A stretch of 64,000 nucleotides of DNA, from assembly GCF_945859685.1 (NCBI RefSeq), contig NC_079147.1, positions 15,789,289-15,853,288 of the forward strand, written 5' to 3'. The DNA is from Eupeodes corollae. Lineage: Eukaryota > Arthropoda > Insecta > Diptera > Syrphidae. A program made the position numbers and the translations under genes. Under the pieces are notes generated by a model. That model was given only the letters and a program-made list of their open reading frames with translations, was not told the origin of the DNA and did not search any database. This document shows positions 25,261-37,535 of this stretch, piece after piece (position 1 is the stretch's first letter; each line of letters starts with the position of its first letter).

Positions 25261-25814
25261 ATTTCAGTTTTTTATGATTTCAATATAATTATTGTTTTGA
25301 ATTCACCTAGGAATTGGGTGTTCAAATCACGCATCATTTGACATTAAAAATATTGCGATCATTTTTTCTCCAATCATATGACTACAATCAATTGATTGCA
25401 ATCACTTCTTCTTTTCATTTATTAGAAGTCTTGGCATTCTTTTGAAGTGTTTGCATTCCTTTGAAGTCCTTAACTTAACTTGAAGTCTTTACTTTTTGTG
25501 TATTTTGAACTCACAATTTCACTAAACAGTTTTTGAAATTTTGATTTTTATTTCTTGATGTCTGACATTTTGCGTAGTGAATTTTCACTTAATAGTGCAA
25601 AAGAATGCAAAGACTTTAAGTGAATACAAAAATACTTCAAGTCAATGCAAAGTATGCATAAAGCCTTAAATAAATGAAATCAATTGAAGGCAGTTTAGGG
25701 CCACTTTTTAGGTATAATCAATTAATTTCTGATGGTTGCATTCTTAAAAGCTTGCATTCTTTTACACCACCGGGCCACCTATTTCAGTTGATATTGGGCG
25801 GTTCTTAACCCACA
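25261..25814. repeat. low-complexity stretch with repeated GCATTC(T)TTTGAAGT phrases
   Basis: Variants of GCATTCTTTTGAAGT and, later, the opposite-sense GAATGCAAAGACTT recur between about 25430 and 25760, giving a weak fold-back potential. Boundaries are unclear and nothing is encoded. It could be a decayed MITE. Confidence 0.3.
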
Positions 25815-27190
25815 CAAAAAAAGAGGCTGGAATGCGACCCACACTGATAACTTCCCATCCCATCTGTCTTGCTTAAAAGTTTGTAGGGTTCGGTTAAAAA
25901 AGTTGTTAGTTGAATTATTCTTAAAAATTTTTAAGTTAACAACAATATTTTCCATACAAAGAAATATTTTAGTTTGAAAATCTAGTTTTGTTAAATAGAT
26001 TTTTAGTTGAAAACAATTTTTTACCAATTTTTTAGTAGCATTTCTAAAATGTTAACAAACTGGATAAATGAAATTAATTTAAGGATATCAAGAACCGATC
26101 ATAAATTTTTACCAAATTTGCGTATTTTTTTGTACATTTTATTTTTTTATCAAAAAACGGACTGTTGGAAACAAAAACTACTAAATGTCGAAAACAATAT
26201 TTCCTGTGAAATAAAAAAAGTTGGAAGACAATATTTTCAATTTTCGAAAAGCTATTTGAGTCGAAAGTAAATTTTAAGTTTTATTATTGTTTTTTGGTAG
26301 GTTTTTATTTTTTGTAAAAACAACTGTCAATTTGATTTTTCTCAAAATTGTACTGAATGATGACTACAATATTTTTTTTTAAGTTAAACGTAGTTTAAAG
26401 CGAATAAGTATCTCAAAGTTTTGGAAAGATATTTGAGTCGAAAATGTTTAACAAACTTACTAATTTTGTTTAGGTTTGTATAAAAAAAAACTGTAAATTT
26501 GATTTTTCTCAACATATTTTCCGAATGTTGAAAACAATATTTCTCATAAGATAAAAAAGTTCAAAGCCATAATCAAAAGTTTTTAAAAAGATATTTGAGT
26601 CGAAATTTAATTTTTACCAACTTTGAGTAATGTTTTTTTTAGGTTTTTATTTTTTATAAAAAATCTGTCAATTAGATTTTTATCAAAATGTTGTTGAAAA
26701 CGTTATTTTTCGTTACAAACAATTGTTTTGAAGAGGACATAATTTTTTATTCGTAAAATTTTGGAGGTGACAAATTTGTTTTCTTCAGGTTTTTTTGATT
26801 TATAAAAAAACGTTAATTGGATTTTTTTCCAAAAATATACTGGTTTGGTATCACGTTGCAATATATAATATTAAATTAAATTCGAGTCTCTAGCACCAAA
26901 ATTGTCACCTTTTTTTAAACTGCTATGGTAAAAAAACCACCAACGCAACTTTCTTGAGAAGCCCCTTCTGCATCTTTCTTCATTTTTATCTGCATAACAA
27001 AATATATTTGAAGTCGATATCTCTTCTAGTTCTTGAGCTATGGACGATGAAAACAACGTCGCGCACGTACGAACGTAAGAACACACTCACGAACAGACAT
27101 CTTTCTAAAAATCTTTTATTTCAAATCTATTAACCTGTAACGTCCAGAAATGTCAAAATTTTTTAATTTGACAAAACTGAAACTGAAAAA
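25815..27190 (+). mobile_element. HINE-like tandem-repeat family, copy A
   Basis: It starts with AAAAAAAGAGGCTGGAATGC at 25815, the same boundary as the copies at 48542, 52665 and 63269. Several units of about 170 bp follow (each with a TTTGAGTCGAAA phrase and TTTTTACCAACTTT or a variant, then GTAAAAAAACTGTCAATT). Next is a unique 3' block with GGTATCACGTTGCAATAT, TTGAGCTATGGACGATGAAA, ACATCTTTCTAAAAATCTTT and AACGTCCAGAAATGTC. The 3' hairpin seen in copy B is eroded. It encodes no protein. Confidence 0.75.
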
Positions 27191-27419
27191 TTACAATGAC
27201 CAAAACAAAAGTTTTCAAGGGAGTCCTGATTTTCACCTTTAAAGTTACAATGTTTTCCTGTCGTCCTTCTTAATCAGAATGTTTAAGATAAGCGAGAAAT
27301 GATAATGTTAAAAGTCACGGAGGGTCACAAAAACTCTAAATACCTACTCTTCTCTTTAACCTCGGTGAGGTAAAGAAAATTTTAGTGGAATTAACCCATT
27401 TTATCGAGCTACCTATTTT

Positions 27420-28020
27420 GATCACATCTTTTAATCATTTAATTTTGGAGGTAGTACCTTGGATACTAAAATTTGTCGATGTAGAAAGTCCATGAAAGGT
27501 TAGAAATTAGGAGTTTCAATTTTGCAACCAGTCCACTTTTGTTACCGGTCAGAGCTTTGGCACTATCGCTACCACATTTTATTCTATCCAATTCGTAGTC
27601 GCTAGAGCTTTCTAAGAACATGTCGTAGAAACACTTGCCTGAACTGTCATTAAAAAAAGCTTTACAAAATATATTATCTTCTTCAATGTTTTCATCTGCT
27701 TGAAACCGACAAATACAAAAAACTAGGCACTTGACTAAACTGTACTTTTCTTTTATTTTTCAACTTTAATTGTTTCCGAATGTCAACGCTTTCTTTTTTC
27801 GATTTTGCTGTCAGAAAGTAGAATGCTTTTTAGCTTATCTGCCTCCTGTTTTCCGAAAGTGGTTTCAACCATATCCAGGGCCGCAGGCATTTAGCCTTCG
27901 ATCTTCGTCAATTGTATAAGGTTTCCCCGGCTTGGCGACTCAGTTTGAAACGTGATAGCTTGTCAACGAGGCTTTCTCTCTGGCACACGATAACCATACC
28001 AAATATTCGCCAGATAAAAC
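27420..28020 (-). mobile_element. hAT-type (ZBED/SCAND3-like) transposase remnant
   Basis: Minus-strand frames read, in order, MPAALDMVETTFGKQEADKL (near 27890-27830), EEDNIFCKAFFNDSSGKCFY (near 27690) and GSDSAKALTGNKSGLVAKLK (near 27560). These correspond to successive blocks of hAT transposases of the ZBED5/SCAND3 type, including the one that normally reads TDGA-AM-G--SGVVA. Frameshifts separate the blocks. No terminal repeats were found. Confidence 0.5.
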
Positions 28021-28224
28021 TTCACAACAAATTACTCATTGAGGCTTAACACTGTGAAATCATACTTAAGATATTTTTCACCGTAAAGCCTTTTTTTCTA
28101 ATTTTTCGTTGCTTGCACTTGCACCGGAAGTGCAAAGTCTTTTTAGAAATTTGTGATTTGCATTTAAGAATTAAGGAAATTAATATTTCTGCAATGTCTG
28201 TTGTAATTCCCCACAGTGTCCTAA

Positions 28225-29050
28225 ATTGTAGGAATGCTTAATAGTTGGGCCCAATTTTGACATTCGCTCTTGGCTGTACTACGCGAATTCGGAAAAAAAA
28301 CAAAAGCTTCATAATGACCGGGAATATGGCTTTCGTATCAATAGGCCCACTGGTGATCTCATGGTTTAGCTCACCTAAAAGTGAATATAAAACTTTTCAT
28401 CGTTTTGGAGAGATTAAGTTTGACATCAAGCTCTTTTATAGAAATTTCGGATTTCAATTTCAATTCAAAAAGTAATGGACGGGTTCAAATCTTATATCCA
28501 CACAATATAAACACTAGTGTGCCCTAGGGCTTCGTTTTGTTTCCGACACTCTTTCTTATTTTTATAAATAGTCTTTTGTCTAAGACTTCTAACTCACAAA
28601 ATTTTTTCGCTAATGCAAGTACCCTCAGCTTTTCATATTCGTTTTGAGATCCCCATACTTGTTTTTCGGTTTTTGACTACCACGGAAGCGTATGATAAGC
28701 TCATTTAATTCTGGTCTTGACAGCATTGTCCAATGGGGAATCTAAAATTTAATGCTGAGAAAATGATTTGGTTATTTTCGCAAAAGCGTAACCCTCCTTC
28801 GATACCACTATTTATGGGTAATACTTGTATAGAGAAGGCTCCACAGCTTTGAGTTCTAGGTCTCTTGTGGAGTGAGCTCATATATGAAATCGAAAAAAAA
28901 CGCTGCTAAGTATTTAGAATTTCTCCGACGATGGAAAAACGTTTTTACTCCTTCTGATCTGGTTATAATTTATAAAGTCTATATTCGTCCTATAACTTGA
29001 GTACTCTCATGGACGGAAATTAAAAAAAAATGATAGGTGATCAATTTATT
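28225..29050 (+). mobile_element. LINE-B copy 4, decayed RT region
   Basis: The frame around 28300-28470 keeps an altered YGFRSNRSTGDLMV block. Later parts match LINE-B copy 2 at the nucleotide level (GTGCCCTAGGGCTTCGTTTTG, CAGCATTGTCCAATGGGGAA, TTCTCCGACGATGGAAAAAC). Stops and deletions are numerous. It lies in intron 1. Confidence 0.65.
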
Positions 29051-30599
29051 CTTTCCATCAGAAAATATTAAACTTTTATTAATCGAATTTTCGTTAGTTC
29101 AGCATTGATTTAAAACTTTCATTGAAACTTTAAGAGAAAGTGGGAGTTCAAGTAGTGAGTTTTATTTTCATTATCCTTTGAGATACTAATTGACTTCAAA
29201 CTCTTCACAATTTTTATATTTTTTTTTCCAAAAAATATAGAGCGATTTGCTTTCCCATATAATGTAACAATATACTAACGCTAAACCATATAGAATAATC
29301 CTTATCATTGAAACCGTTTATAAGCTGTCAAAAATTGTTTTCGTAAACTCAATCTCTACTCAGTCTGACTCTGAGAATATAAATTCTATCTTTATATTTG
29401 TTTAATAATTATTATTATTAAATTAGACACGTCCCATTTAATATTTCTTTTTTGTTTTATTTTACAAATAAAATGAGAAACGCCTCGATCTGATTCTGAT
29501 TTCTATATGAAAGTATCTCTGATTGATGGGGCGCTAACTAGTCGGACGGCAATTGTAGCCGAATGAGGACACAAATATATTATGTTCTTGAAACGATCTC
29601 AAAACACAAAACAAACAAGAGACATTATAAAATTAAATCACATTTCGAAAAGTTCGAAAATGTAAAAAACGGGTAGTTCTGTCGAAAGATCGTTCTTTAG
29701 CTGTCAGAAAGTGCTGTGAATAAGAACACAAAACGAAAACAATCAATATTTTTCAAAAACAAATCTTTATAAAGTTTTTCAAAAAATTATAATATCTCTA
29801 CTCTGTAATTAATCTGTGATTTGTGTACCTAAAAAAACAATATATACATATTTTTTTTTAAATATCTTAAAACTAATTAAATTCGACTGATAGCTTTAAA
29901 TTTTGTACATCTCTTCGGAGTCGATAAACCTTTAGGTAAGTTGTGATGGTTGGATGTTAAATCATTATTGTCATTAAAATACCTACCTAATCAATAATCA
30001 TATTATAAATCCTTTGATAATATAACATTGTCGCTCAACGCCATATTGCTTCCGCCACCGACCAACCGTCTGGTTTAATGCGCTTTGTTTATAATATGGG
30101 AAAGGACATTATGAAAATTCCTTAAGGACAATTTCCAATGCATTGCCATACCTAATTTAAATAAACTAACTTACTTACTTAATTAACTTTGTTTTAATTC
30201 TTTTGAAACTTTGTTTAAGTTTTAAGTGTTCATCATTCATGTAGACTTTTAAGGATTTCCTTATATATTAATAAAATTAATTTACCTAAGGTTGCTTTTA
30301 ATCAAAAATAAAAAAAATTGTTGTGATGACCTTTGAGGTCAAACTCAATCGATCTGAATGTAATATGATATACATTTAATCTTAATGTATATGAATGTGT
30401 GGTGTATATAAAAATAAAATGAATGCTATTGTTTACTTACTTTAAATGAAGTAAACAAGTTAATCACCTTAAAATTAGATTGACAGCGAAAAAACTTCCG
30501 CTCTTCAACAAGAAAAAAACTCACTTCAATAAGCTGATCCACTTTTTAAAAAACAATAAAGGTGACTTTCGATCAAAGTGATTTTTTAATACATCAATA

Positions 30600-31238
30600 T
30601 AAAATAATATAAAGGGTGGTTAAATATTAAGGACCGATGTTAATTTTGAATAAAACACAAATTATTCAGAAATGATTGTAATTTCTTTTTGTAATGATAA
30701 TATTAGTATTGTAAAATATTGGTGAAATGGCCTCAGTGAACTTAGCGGTACAACTCCTTCCGGTGTACTAAATTTTCGATGACCCTGAAGTATAATTGAT
30801 TTACATGCCGTTAATGTGTCTGATCATCTTATCCTTTAGCTCTTGAATTATTGCTGCCTTATATACGTTCACCTTTGCTTTCAAATAATCCTTAAAAAAG
30901 AAGCCTAACGGTGGAGGAAGATCACATGATTTTGGTGGACAATTGACATCGCCACCGTGTAAAATCACACGGCCCTTAAATTTATTACGCAAAAGAGCTA
31001 TTGTTTTGTTTAATGTGTGGCAAATAGCAACATCCTTTTGAAAAAAATATTTCGTCCAGATCCATATCTTCCAATTCAGGCCATAAAAATTCGCTTTTGA
31101 CTCAAGATAGCGAACACGTTTCACAGTAACTGCCTAACCGGCATCATTTTGGAAAAATACGGCCGGATGACCGCCACCGCATAAGCCGCACTTAGCAGTC
31201 GCTCTTTGTGGGTGCATTGGTTTTTTTGACAATCTAAG
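30600..31238 (-). mobile_element. Tc1/mariner-type transposase remnant, C-terminal half (nested host)
   Basis: Minus-strand translation of 31124-30801 reads DVAICHTLNKTIALLRNKF then GGDVNCPPKSCDLPPPLGFF. This corresponds to the family's QQDGA-CHTA and GDVNWPPRSCDLTPLDYFLW region. Upstream, about 31236-31200 matches 61710-61665 (KPMHPQR block). The frame then breaks at about 31238 and resumes at 33353, because about 2.1 kb of LINE and SINE has been inserted. Confidence 0.75.
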
Positions 31239-33352
31239 GCAGACCAATTCAACGTTATTGTAATTAGCTATAAAATATTTATATAACTCAAAATGAATAG
31301 TTTATCTTAAAAATATATGTGTTTTAACATTAAAAGCGTTTGATGCAAATCAATTGAGTTTTTTTACTTTTACGTAAATATTACGTAGATGTAGGTTTTG
31401 TTTCTGAAACTTGGTCAAGCTTTAAGGATGAGTTATCAAATGAGGATTATTATTTTTATCGTCTATATAGAGATGAGAGTATAGGTGGTGATGTTGCCAT
31501 CAAAGTTAAAAAACAAATTGTTGATACTCAAATTATACAAAATGTTGGTATTGAAGTACCTTTTACCAACGGATCTACTTATTTTCCAGGTAGAATTGCA
31601 ACACCTCACCTTATGACCCTTCAAATAATCGATCCTATCCCTCGAGTTTAGATCTTTTTTTTACCAATATGTCAGGGATTTTAAGTCGACTTATGGTTAT
31701 AAATGAATTAAGTTCGGATCCCTACCCTGCAGCTCTAATTAATAAAGTTTTCGACTTTAAAAATGCAAATTTGCGAAGATAATAAGGACTAGATGGATAA
31801 GAACTAGCTATATTAACCTGCTCTCGGAAGTAAAAATGCTCAATACCTTGATTAAAGATTCTATAATTACTTTTAAAGTAATTACAAGATTTAAAAGATT
31901 CTAGTAATCTTCTGGAATATTGTGAAAGTAATTTTAAGTAATTTAGTGTATTCCCGCTTTAAAAGTTGGTAATTCGATAAGTTCGTAGTACCCGTGGCAT
32001 GATGGTTAGTGCGTTGGACTGTCATGCAAGGGGTCTTTGGTTCAATCCCTGCCTGTGCCACCTTAATTTAAAAAAAAAATTGCGCGGGTACTGCCTCTTG
32101 CGAGGAACTGACAAATCCTTCAAGAGTAAATCTTGTCATGAAAAAGTGCTTTCTCAAAATTAGCCGTTCGGATTCGGCCTAAAATTTTAGGTCCCTTCCA
32201 TTCCTGACAACTGTACTCGCACACAGGAATGGTTGAGAGTTGTAAGGTCACTAGACCGTGGTTCACAACGGACTGTTGCGCCACCCAATTTATTTATTTT
32301 TATTTTAATTCGATAAGTTCCAAAAAAACAAAAACTTAAACGAATACTTTCCATGCAAACTATTTGGTGTCTAGAATCTGCAACGAAATAAGTTCAGTTT
32401 AGTTCAAGTGAAGCAAATAATAGTGTTGTTTTGTATAAATGACATACAAACTATGTTGTCAACTCTTAAAACTCAAAAGTCAATAGGATTTGACAATCTC
32501 AGAAAAATATTCTAAAATCTGGCATAGCATTTTTAGCAGGGTTGTTTAATTGTTGTTTCGAACGACGATATTTCCCATCACAATGGAAAACTGCAAAAAT
32601 TATACCCATCTTAAGGGCAGGTTAAGAACCAAGCAATTCACTTATCACTTTATGCCAATTAGTATCCTTAGTTCACAAAGCATATACATTGAAAAAATTA
32701 TTAAAATGAAATATATTATCTCATTATCTCAAAACAGCTTTTTACCTCCGGAACAATTTGGGTTCAGAGCTTTTCACAGTACAATTCATCAAGTTCACAG
32801 AATATAGAAAGGTGTTAATAGTAGTTTAGCGATAGGAGACGTACATGAATGGTCCTACTAGACATTAAAAAGGTATTTGATACTTTTTGGAATAATGGTC
32901 GTATATACACAAAAAACTAATATTGATCTTTCCAATGTATATATCTTATTAATGTTAATAAAGTCTTTTCTTTGTTCAAGGAAATTAAAAGTTTTTGTGA
33001 ACATAGTTTGTCCGAAATGTGTAATATTGAATCTTGTGTTCCTCAAGGATCGGTTCTTGGTCCGATCTTATACTTTTGATTTAAATACAATACAATACAA
33101 AAGTACTTCAATGATTGAAAGATAACATTAAATACTTCTAGTTACAGGCATGCCTCTTACCAAGCAACAATCTACAAATTGGTGGTTCTATTGTTAATTG
33201 GGAAAGAAGTGCTAAATCGAGGAATTCATCTTGATGAAAAATTTCCAACAAATAATTAAAAAAAAATTTACTTTTAAATTATTACGTCCATTCATAAATC
33301 GACGGTTCGAACTAAGCCCCAAAAACAAAATGAATATTTTCGAATCTTAAAT
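31239..33352 (+). mobile_element. LINE-D copy inserted in a DNA transposon (endonuclease and RT remnants)
   Basis: On the plus strand 31385-31560 reads DVGFVSETWSSFKDELS and GGDVAIKVKK, matching the APE endonuclease of jockey-type LINEs. About 31650-31790 keeps LFFTNMSGILSRLMVINELS. RT pieces follow from 32530: LFNCCFERRYFPSQWKTAKI and LPPEQFGFRAFHSTIHQVH, then a GS-LGP-type block near 33040-33070. A SINE at 31986-32308 interrupts it. All frames are broken. The limits are inferred from the interrupted host transposon. Confidence 0.65.
31986..32308 (+). mobile_element. tRNA-derived SINE, copy 4 (most complete)
   Basis: The tRNA-like head starts GTACCCGTGGCATGATGGTT, with an A-box-like TGGCATGATGG (31995-32005) and B-box-like GGTTCAATCCC (32039-32049). 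Both are internal RNA polymerase III promoter elements. A body of about 180 bp follows, then a 3' tail resembling LINE-A, and a (TTTA)n-type end near 32290. It is not a functional tRNA gene, because it carries a long body and has repeated copies. Confidence 0.85.
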
Positions 33353-33600
33353 TCGGCAATTGTGCTTATTGACGTATCCACTGAGGTGAAAATGTACCTC
33401 ATTACTGAAGATTATTTTTTCGATAATTAAGCAATATTTGCTACAGTATAAGCTGTACGAGAATGCACTAGTGTTTTCGCATCTGCTACAGACACGGTTT
33501 TCTAAAATGTTTGCAGTAATTTTCCGATTGGAACAGTTGGACGATTAAATTGACCGAAAAAATCACGATGCGCAACAAATTAATTTTGATTTTGATTTAA
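33353..33600 (-). mobile_element. Tc1/mariner-type transposase remnant, middle part (nested host)
   Basis: The complement of 33415-33353 reads FSNEVHFHLSGYVNKHNCRI, the family block that carries the second catalytic Asp (here replaced by Asn). It is the upstream continuation of the C-terminal half at 30600-31238, and only about 25 bp of host sequence is missing at the junction relative to 61665-61760. Confidence 0.7.
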
Positions 33601-35399
33601 ACGCCAAGATCGATTGTGTTAATTTCTATAAATAAAATTGAATCATTCTAAAATTGAGAAATGTCATATGAAATACAGAAAAAAAACTTGACGTTTAGAT
33701 GTGGTGCACATTCAACATTTTCCCTTAAATTTTTATCACCCTTTATTTTGGTGGCTTTTTTCACAAATTTTGCTCAACTTTTAAGGTTTGGATACAATTA
33801 TTGATATTTTTCTTTGAATGAAAATAATTTAAAAAAAACTTTAAAATTTTCTTATTTTTGACTATTTGAAAGAATTCAGTGACATATCTGAAAGGGAAAT
33901 ACAATTTGTAACAAACATGTTTAAATAAAAGTGAGATAAGCTTAAGTATCTCTTTCACACCAAACGAACTTGTGAAAACGTTAGGACTAATGGTATGGCA
34001 TCAAGATAAATGTATGTTCTCATTTTAAAGCTTTCGACATCGCATAAAGAAATAACAAAGAGATGCTTTTCTGCTAAATCACTAAATTAATGGCGTAACA
34101 ATTATGTAAAAGAGGAACGAATTGGGATCAACTAATTTCGTTTGACCTTATAGAAGAATCGTAGTCATTTCGAACAGAACTGCCTACTTTTCAAAACGTT
34201 CAAATTCTAGGGTGGGTTAACACGACACAAAGGTCTGTGGAAGGACGTGCAAGACAGTTCAGACAATCAGCCCTTAAAAGAATTCCATCGTATTCCATGA
34301 AATAAACTATTACTAAATACAATCATGGTTAAAAATCTTATCGTGATACTGTTTTGGGGATTTGTAAAAGTTTGATATTCGATGGAACTCGTGCTATGCC
34401 TGAATATCTACATGCAAAGGTACTTATCTCAAAAACCAAAGTCTTTGCTCAGTTACACAAAAGAAGTGTTCAATTTTTCGAACGCCAAGAGCAAAACCTT
34501 CAAAATTGAAAACATTTCTTTAAGAGATATTCAATGCTAAAAACGAGGGATCTCCTCCTGAACGTTAAAATAATAAGCTGATTTTGGTTATTGCGTTAAT
34601 ACAAAAGTAGACAAAAGTTTCATTATGGTATTAACAAAATCAAAGACAATTTTATAGTTTGTACCCAGTCTTATAATGTCTGACATATGTAGATAGTGTA
34701 TATTGATAAATTAAAATGCACTTTTAAAACTCAGAGTTTTAAAACTATAATAGATACAAGAAACTTAAATTATTAACATTTAACACAATTTAAAGTTCAA
34801 ATGACATCAACTTTAATGTGCAGTTTGTTTCCATTCTCCGACATATGTTTATTCCTCAGTTAAATGATTACCCCTCACCCTCAAACATCCTTAATCCATT
34901 TAAAAGGAACATGCAACCTAAGGGGCTCACATACAAATTTTCGAACACACAATCTAACGTCAAGTCTGATTGATTTAAGTATCCAAAGTCTTTGAGGACA
35001 TAATTCAAAGAATTTATTATTTAATTTTTATATTATGGTATTGAAACCAAAGCATATTTCAATTGAAACAACAATAATTTAGATGAAGACAATATTTTGG
35101 ATAGGAAGGTAGATCTTTTGGAATTCAATAAGAATTTTAAACAACTCATTATTAATTTGAAGTCAATAAAAGTAAAGAATTTATATGTACTCGTATATCT
35201 TCCATTCAAAGGTAAGACTAACTTACCTAATAAACAAAACACAATTTTTTGAAGAATTTAGATTGAAACGACATTTTTTTAAAATCTTAAAACTCACATT
35301 TATACAATGTTAAGGTATGAACTAAAAATTGAATCACAATTATTGCACTTTAAAAACTTCAGTTGAATTTATAAGAACTGGAACAAAATTTGTCAAGGG

Positions 35400-37262
35400 G
35401 TACTGAATATCCTTTTAATTGTTAAACACTGCAGAGCGAGCAATTAGGAAAAGAGGACAATATTAGAAAGGAGATACCGATGCACATTAGTTTAGAATGT
35501 CGTCTCATTGTTATCAGTGGAAAATATTGAGCCTGGAAAAGCGTTCCACATTCATATAGTGCCTCTAAAGAAAGAATCCCTGTACTAAGCAGTACATTTG
35601 AAATTGGACCTAGGGGTAAACTGATGAGCATTCCTAGAATTACAAGTATTACGTTTGAATTGTTTGAGGAAGGAAATACAACTGGCTTTTTCACTAGAGC
35701 ATTGTTTATACAAATAAAGCCTTGCGGCGGCGGCGCGGCGTGGCTATGTTTAAGAGAAGCTAAAGTAACAGAAAGATCGCCTATCGTTTTTTGACTTATT
35801 TTTTTCCATCCCTGGAAGAAAAAAAGCTTGGTAAATTATAACGATATCAATAGGGGTAAAAAACTTCTTGCGAATTCAAAGAAAACCTAAACACTTTTAG
35901 CTCATTTTTGGCAAAAATTCCACAAAAATTAATTGTAATTCACATTCCTAGAACTAAGAACAGTCCAGTGTCCTTGATGGTAAGCTCTTCCCAGGGATAT
36001 TGGTATTGAGGGAGAGTTACGCTTTTGCGCCAGGAGACAGCATTGAGTTTTTAAAGCATTTAATTCTACAAGGTTTTTAATTCCCTCTTGGACGGTGTGT
36101 TTTGTTGAGCTTATTATAAGCTGCAGTTGGTACCCTACATCTAAAGAACAAGGATGAGAATCCTAGGAAGAAAAAGCTGGGGGTCCTGCCATAAGCGAAA
36201 CAATTATAAAAATAACGAAAAGTATCAAAGACAAAACGGAGCCCTGGATATTAGAATTGAACTCCTTAAATACTGCTTGAATTGAACAGTCCGTAATTTC
36301 TAATCAAAAAAGTAAGAGATCCATAAGTACAAAATTCACACATTTTCAATAAGAGAGCTGATACCAAACTCTTTCAAATGCCTTTAAAATATCAAGTACA
36401 ATAATCTTAATATCTCCAAAACGGGGCCACTGTTCAGTGACCTATTGCTTCGAAAGTTATACTGCCAGTCATTACGAAGATTTCGTTCTTGAAGAATTTT
36501 TCAACTGTTAAAAATAATCAGCGTTTCCATTGTCTTTGAAAAAAGGGACGTAACTGCAATTGCACTATAGTAAGAGTTTGAGGAGTATTCGTCTTTTTTT
36601 AAGGACAGGTTGAACAAAGGCTACTTTTCACCTACTAGGAAAGAGACCTTTAAAAGAGGACAAATAGAGAAGCTTAGTCAGTGGTTTTGCCAGTGTTGAA
36701 AACCACTTCTTCAGAAAAATAGAGGGGATACTGTCCGGGCCAGCAGATATATGAACGTCAAGATCTTTAAGTATTCTAGGAACAGCAAGATTTGTTAGAT
36801 AAAATAATTTAAGCTTTCGAGTACAGGCATGACACTCTCTAGTGGCATCGAATTGACAGCAAAGTGTGCTGCAAGCTAATTGGCTTTATCAATTGAGCTT
36901 ACATAGAGAGTTGCATTGTAAACGAGTGTTGGAACCCAGGATGACGTGGTGTTTTGTACGTTTTTTTTAACAAATAAATAGATATTTTTACTTCATTTGG
37001 GACATTTTAGTATTTTTTGCCCTAATTTTGGTCTTGCAAAAATTTAATGCGTCGAATATGTCTGTTACAGATCTTTCTATCTTTTTTGAACTTATCTCGG
37101 TTTTCCTCAGTGGAGCTTTGGTTGTAAATACAAGCACTTACATCTTTGTTTCTAATAACGTCTTTACAGCTCAAATTAAACCATGACATTTCCTTGGGTT
37201 TGATAGATTTAATTTTATTCGGGATAAAAGTGTTCATTCTAAAAAGAATTAAGTTGCTTAAT
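35400..37262 (-). mobile_element. LINE-B copy 5, minus strand
   Basis: The minus strand begins near 37237 with a block like IPNKIKSIKPKEMSWFNLSC, matching the post-endonuclease linker of copy 2. It continues through decayed RT (nucleotide matches near 36900, 36720, 36620, 36520 and 36380). It ends with the C-terminal region at 35694-35422, which corresponds to 15500-15690 in copy 2. It ends about 190 bp upstream of CCHa2 exon 2, in the opposite orientation. Confidence 0.75.
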
Positions 37263-37448
37263 AAAAGTAGTTGAATACTAATTTGCTTAGGTGCTTTACA
37301 TCCTTCTTAAAAATACTGACGTTAAGACTATTCGCTATAGATTGTAACATACCAACGAATTTAAAAATAATTATTTTACCCTATTTATGTACATATGTAT
37401 ATGTTTTCTTTCTATTTTATTAAATATGTTTAAATTTTGTACTTACAG

Positions 37449-37459
37449 AATAAAACAAC
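37449..37459 (+). promoter_or_regulatory. CCHa2: 5' UTR remainder and translation start context, CCHa2 exon 2
   Basis: Eleven bases (AATAAAACAAC) lie between the acceptor and the ATG at 37460. The CAAC before ATG fits the fly Kozak preference (C/A A A A/C). No upstream ATG exists in the spliced leader. Confidence 0.75.
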
Positions 37460-37535
37460 ATGAAGCAGTCAATATCGTTCTTTTTTGTGTTAGTATGCAC
37501 TGTAGTTTTGGCAGCACACGAGAGTCAAGCTAAAA
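37460..37535 (+). CDS. CCHa2: CCHamide-2 precursor, coding exon 1 (signal peptide)
   Basis: The exon encodes 25 residues plus the first base of a split Lys codon. Residues 1-19 (MKQSISFFFVLVCTVVLAA) form a classic secretory signal: Lys-2, then a hydrophobic core. Cleavage is most plausible after HESQA (residue 24). The donor is AAAA|GTGAGT at 37536, in phase 1. The next exon supplies AG, giving Lys-Lys just before the mature peptide. The start is the first ATG after the acceptor TTACAG at 37448. Like other neuropeptide precursors, the product should enter the secretory pathway of endocrine or neural cells. Confidence 0.9.

Larger units (their letters stand above)
4496..37448 (+). other. CCHa2: intron 1 of CCHa2 (about 33 kb, transposon-filled)
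   Basis: The intron starts with GTAAGT at 4496 and ends with a pyrimidine-rich acceptor TTGTACTTACAG at 37448. It contains most of the mobile elements described below, on both strands. Stretches in which I found nothing assignable are 4500-6390, 7405-8085, 9070-10930, 12300-12600, 12965-13605, 16425-18265, 29055-30595, 33605-35395 and 37265-37448. The length depends on exon 1 being correctly linked. Confidence 0.6.

Noticed and set aside
31987..32060. apparent tRNA gene with A- and B-box-like elements
   Set aside because: The same head is followed by the same body and 3' tail in five places, so it is the promoter head of a SINE and not a functional tRNA gene.
32858..33125. two frames on opposite strands
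   Set aside because: They lie in the decayed RT of the nested LINE and represent no separate product.
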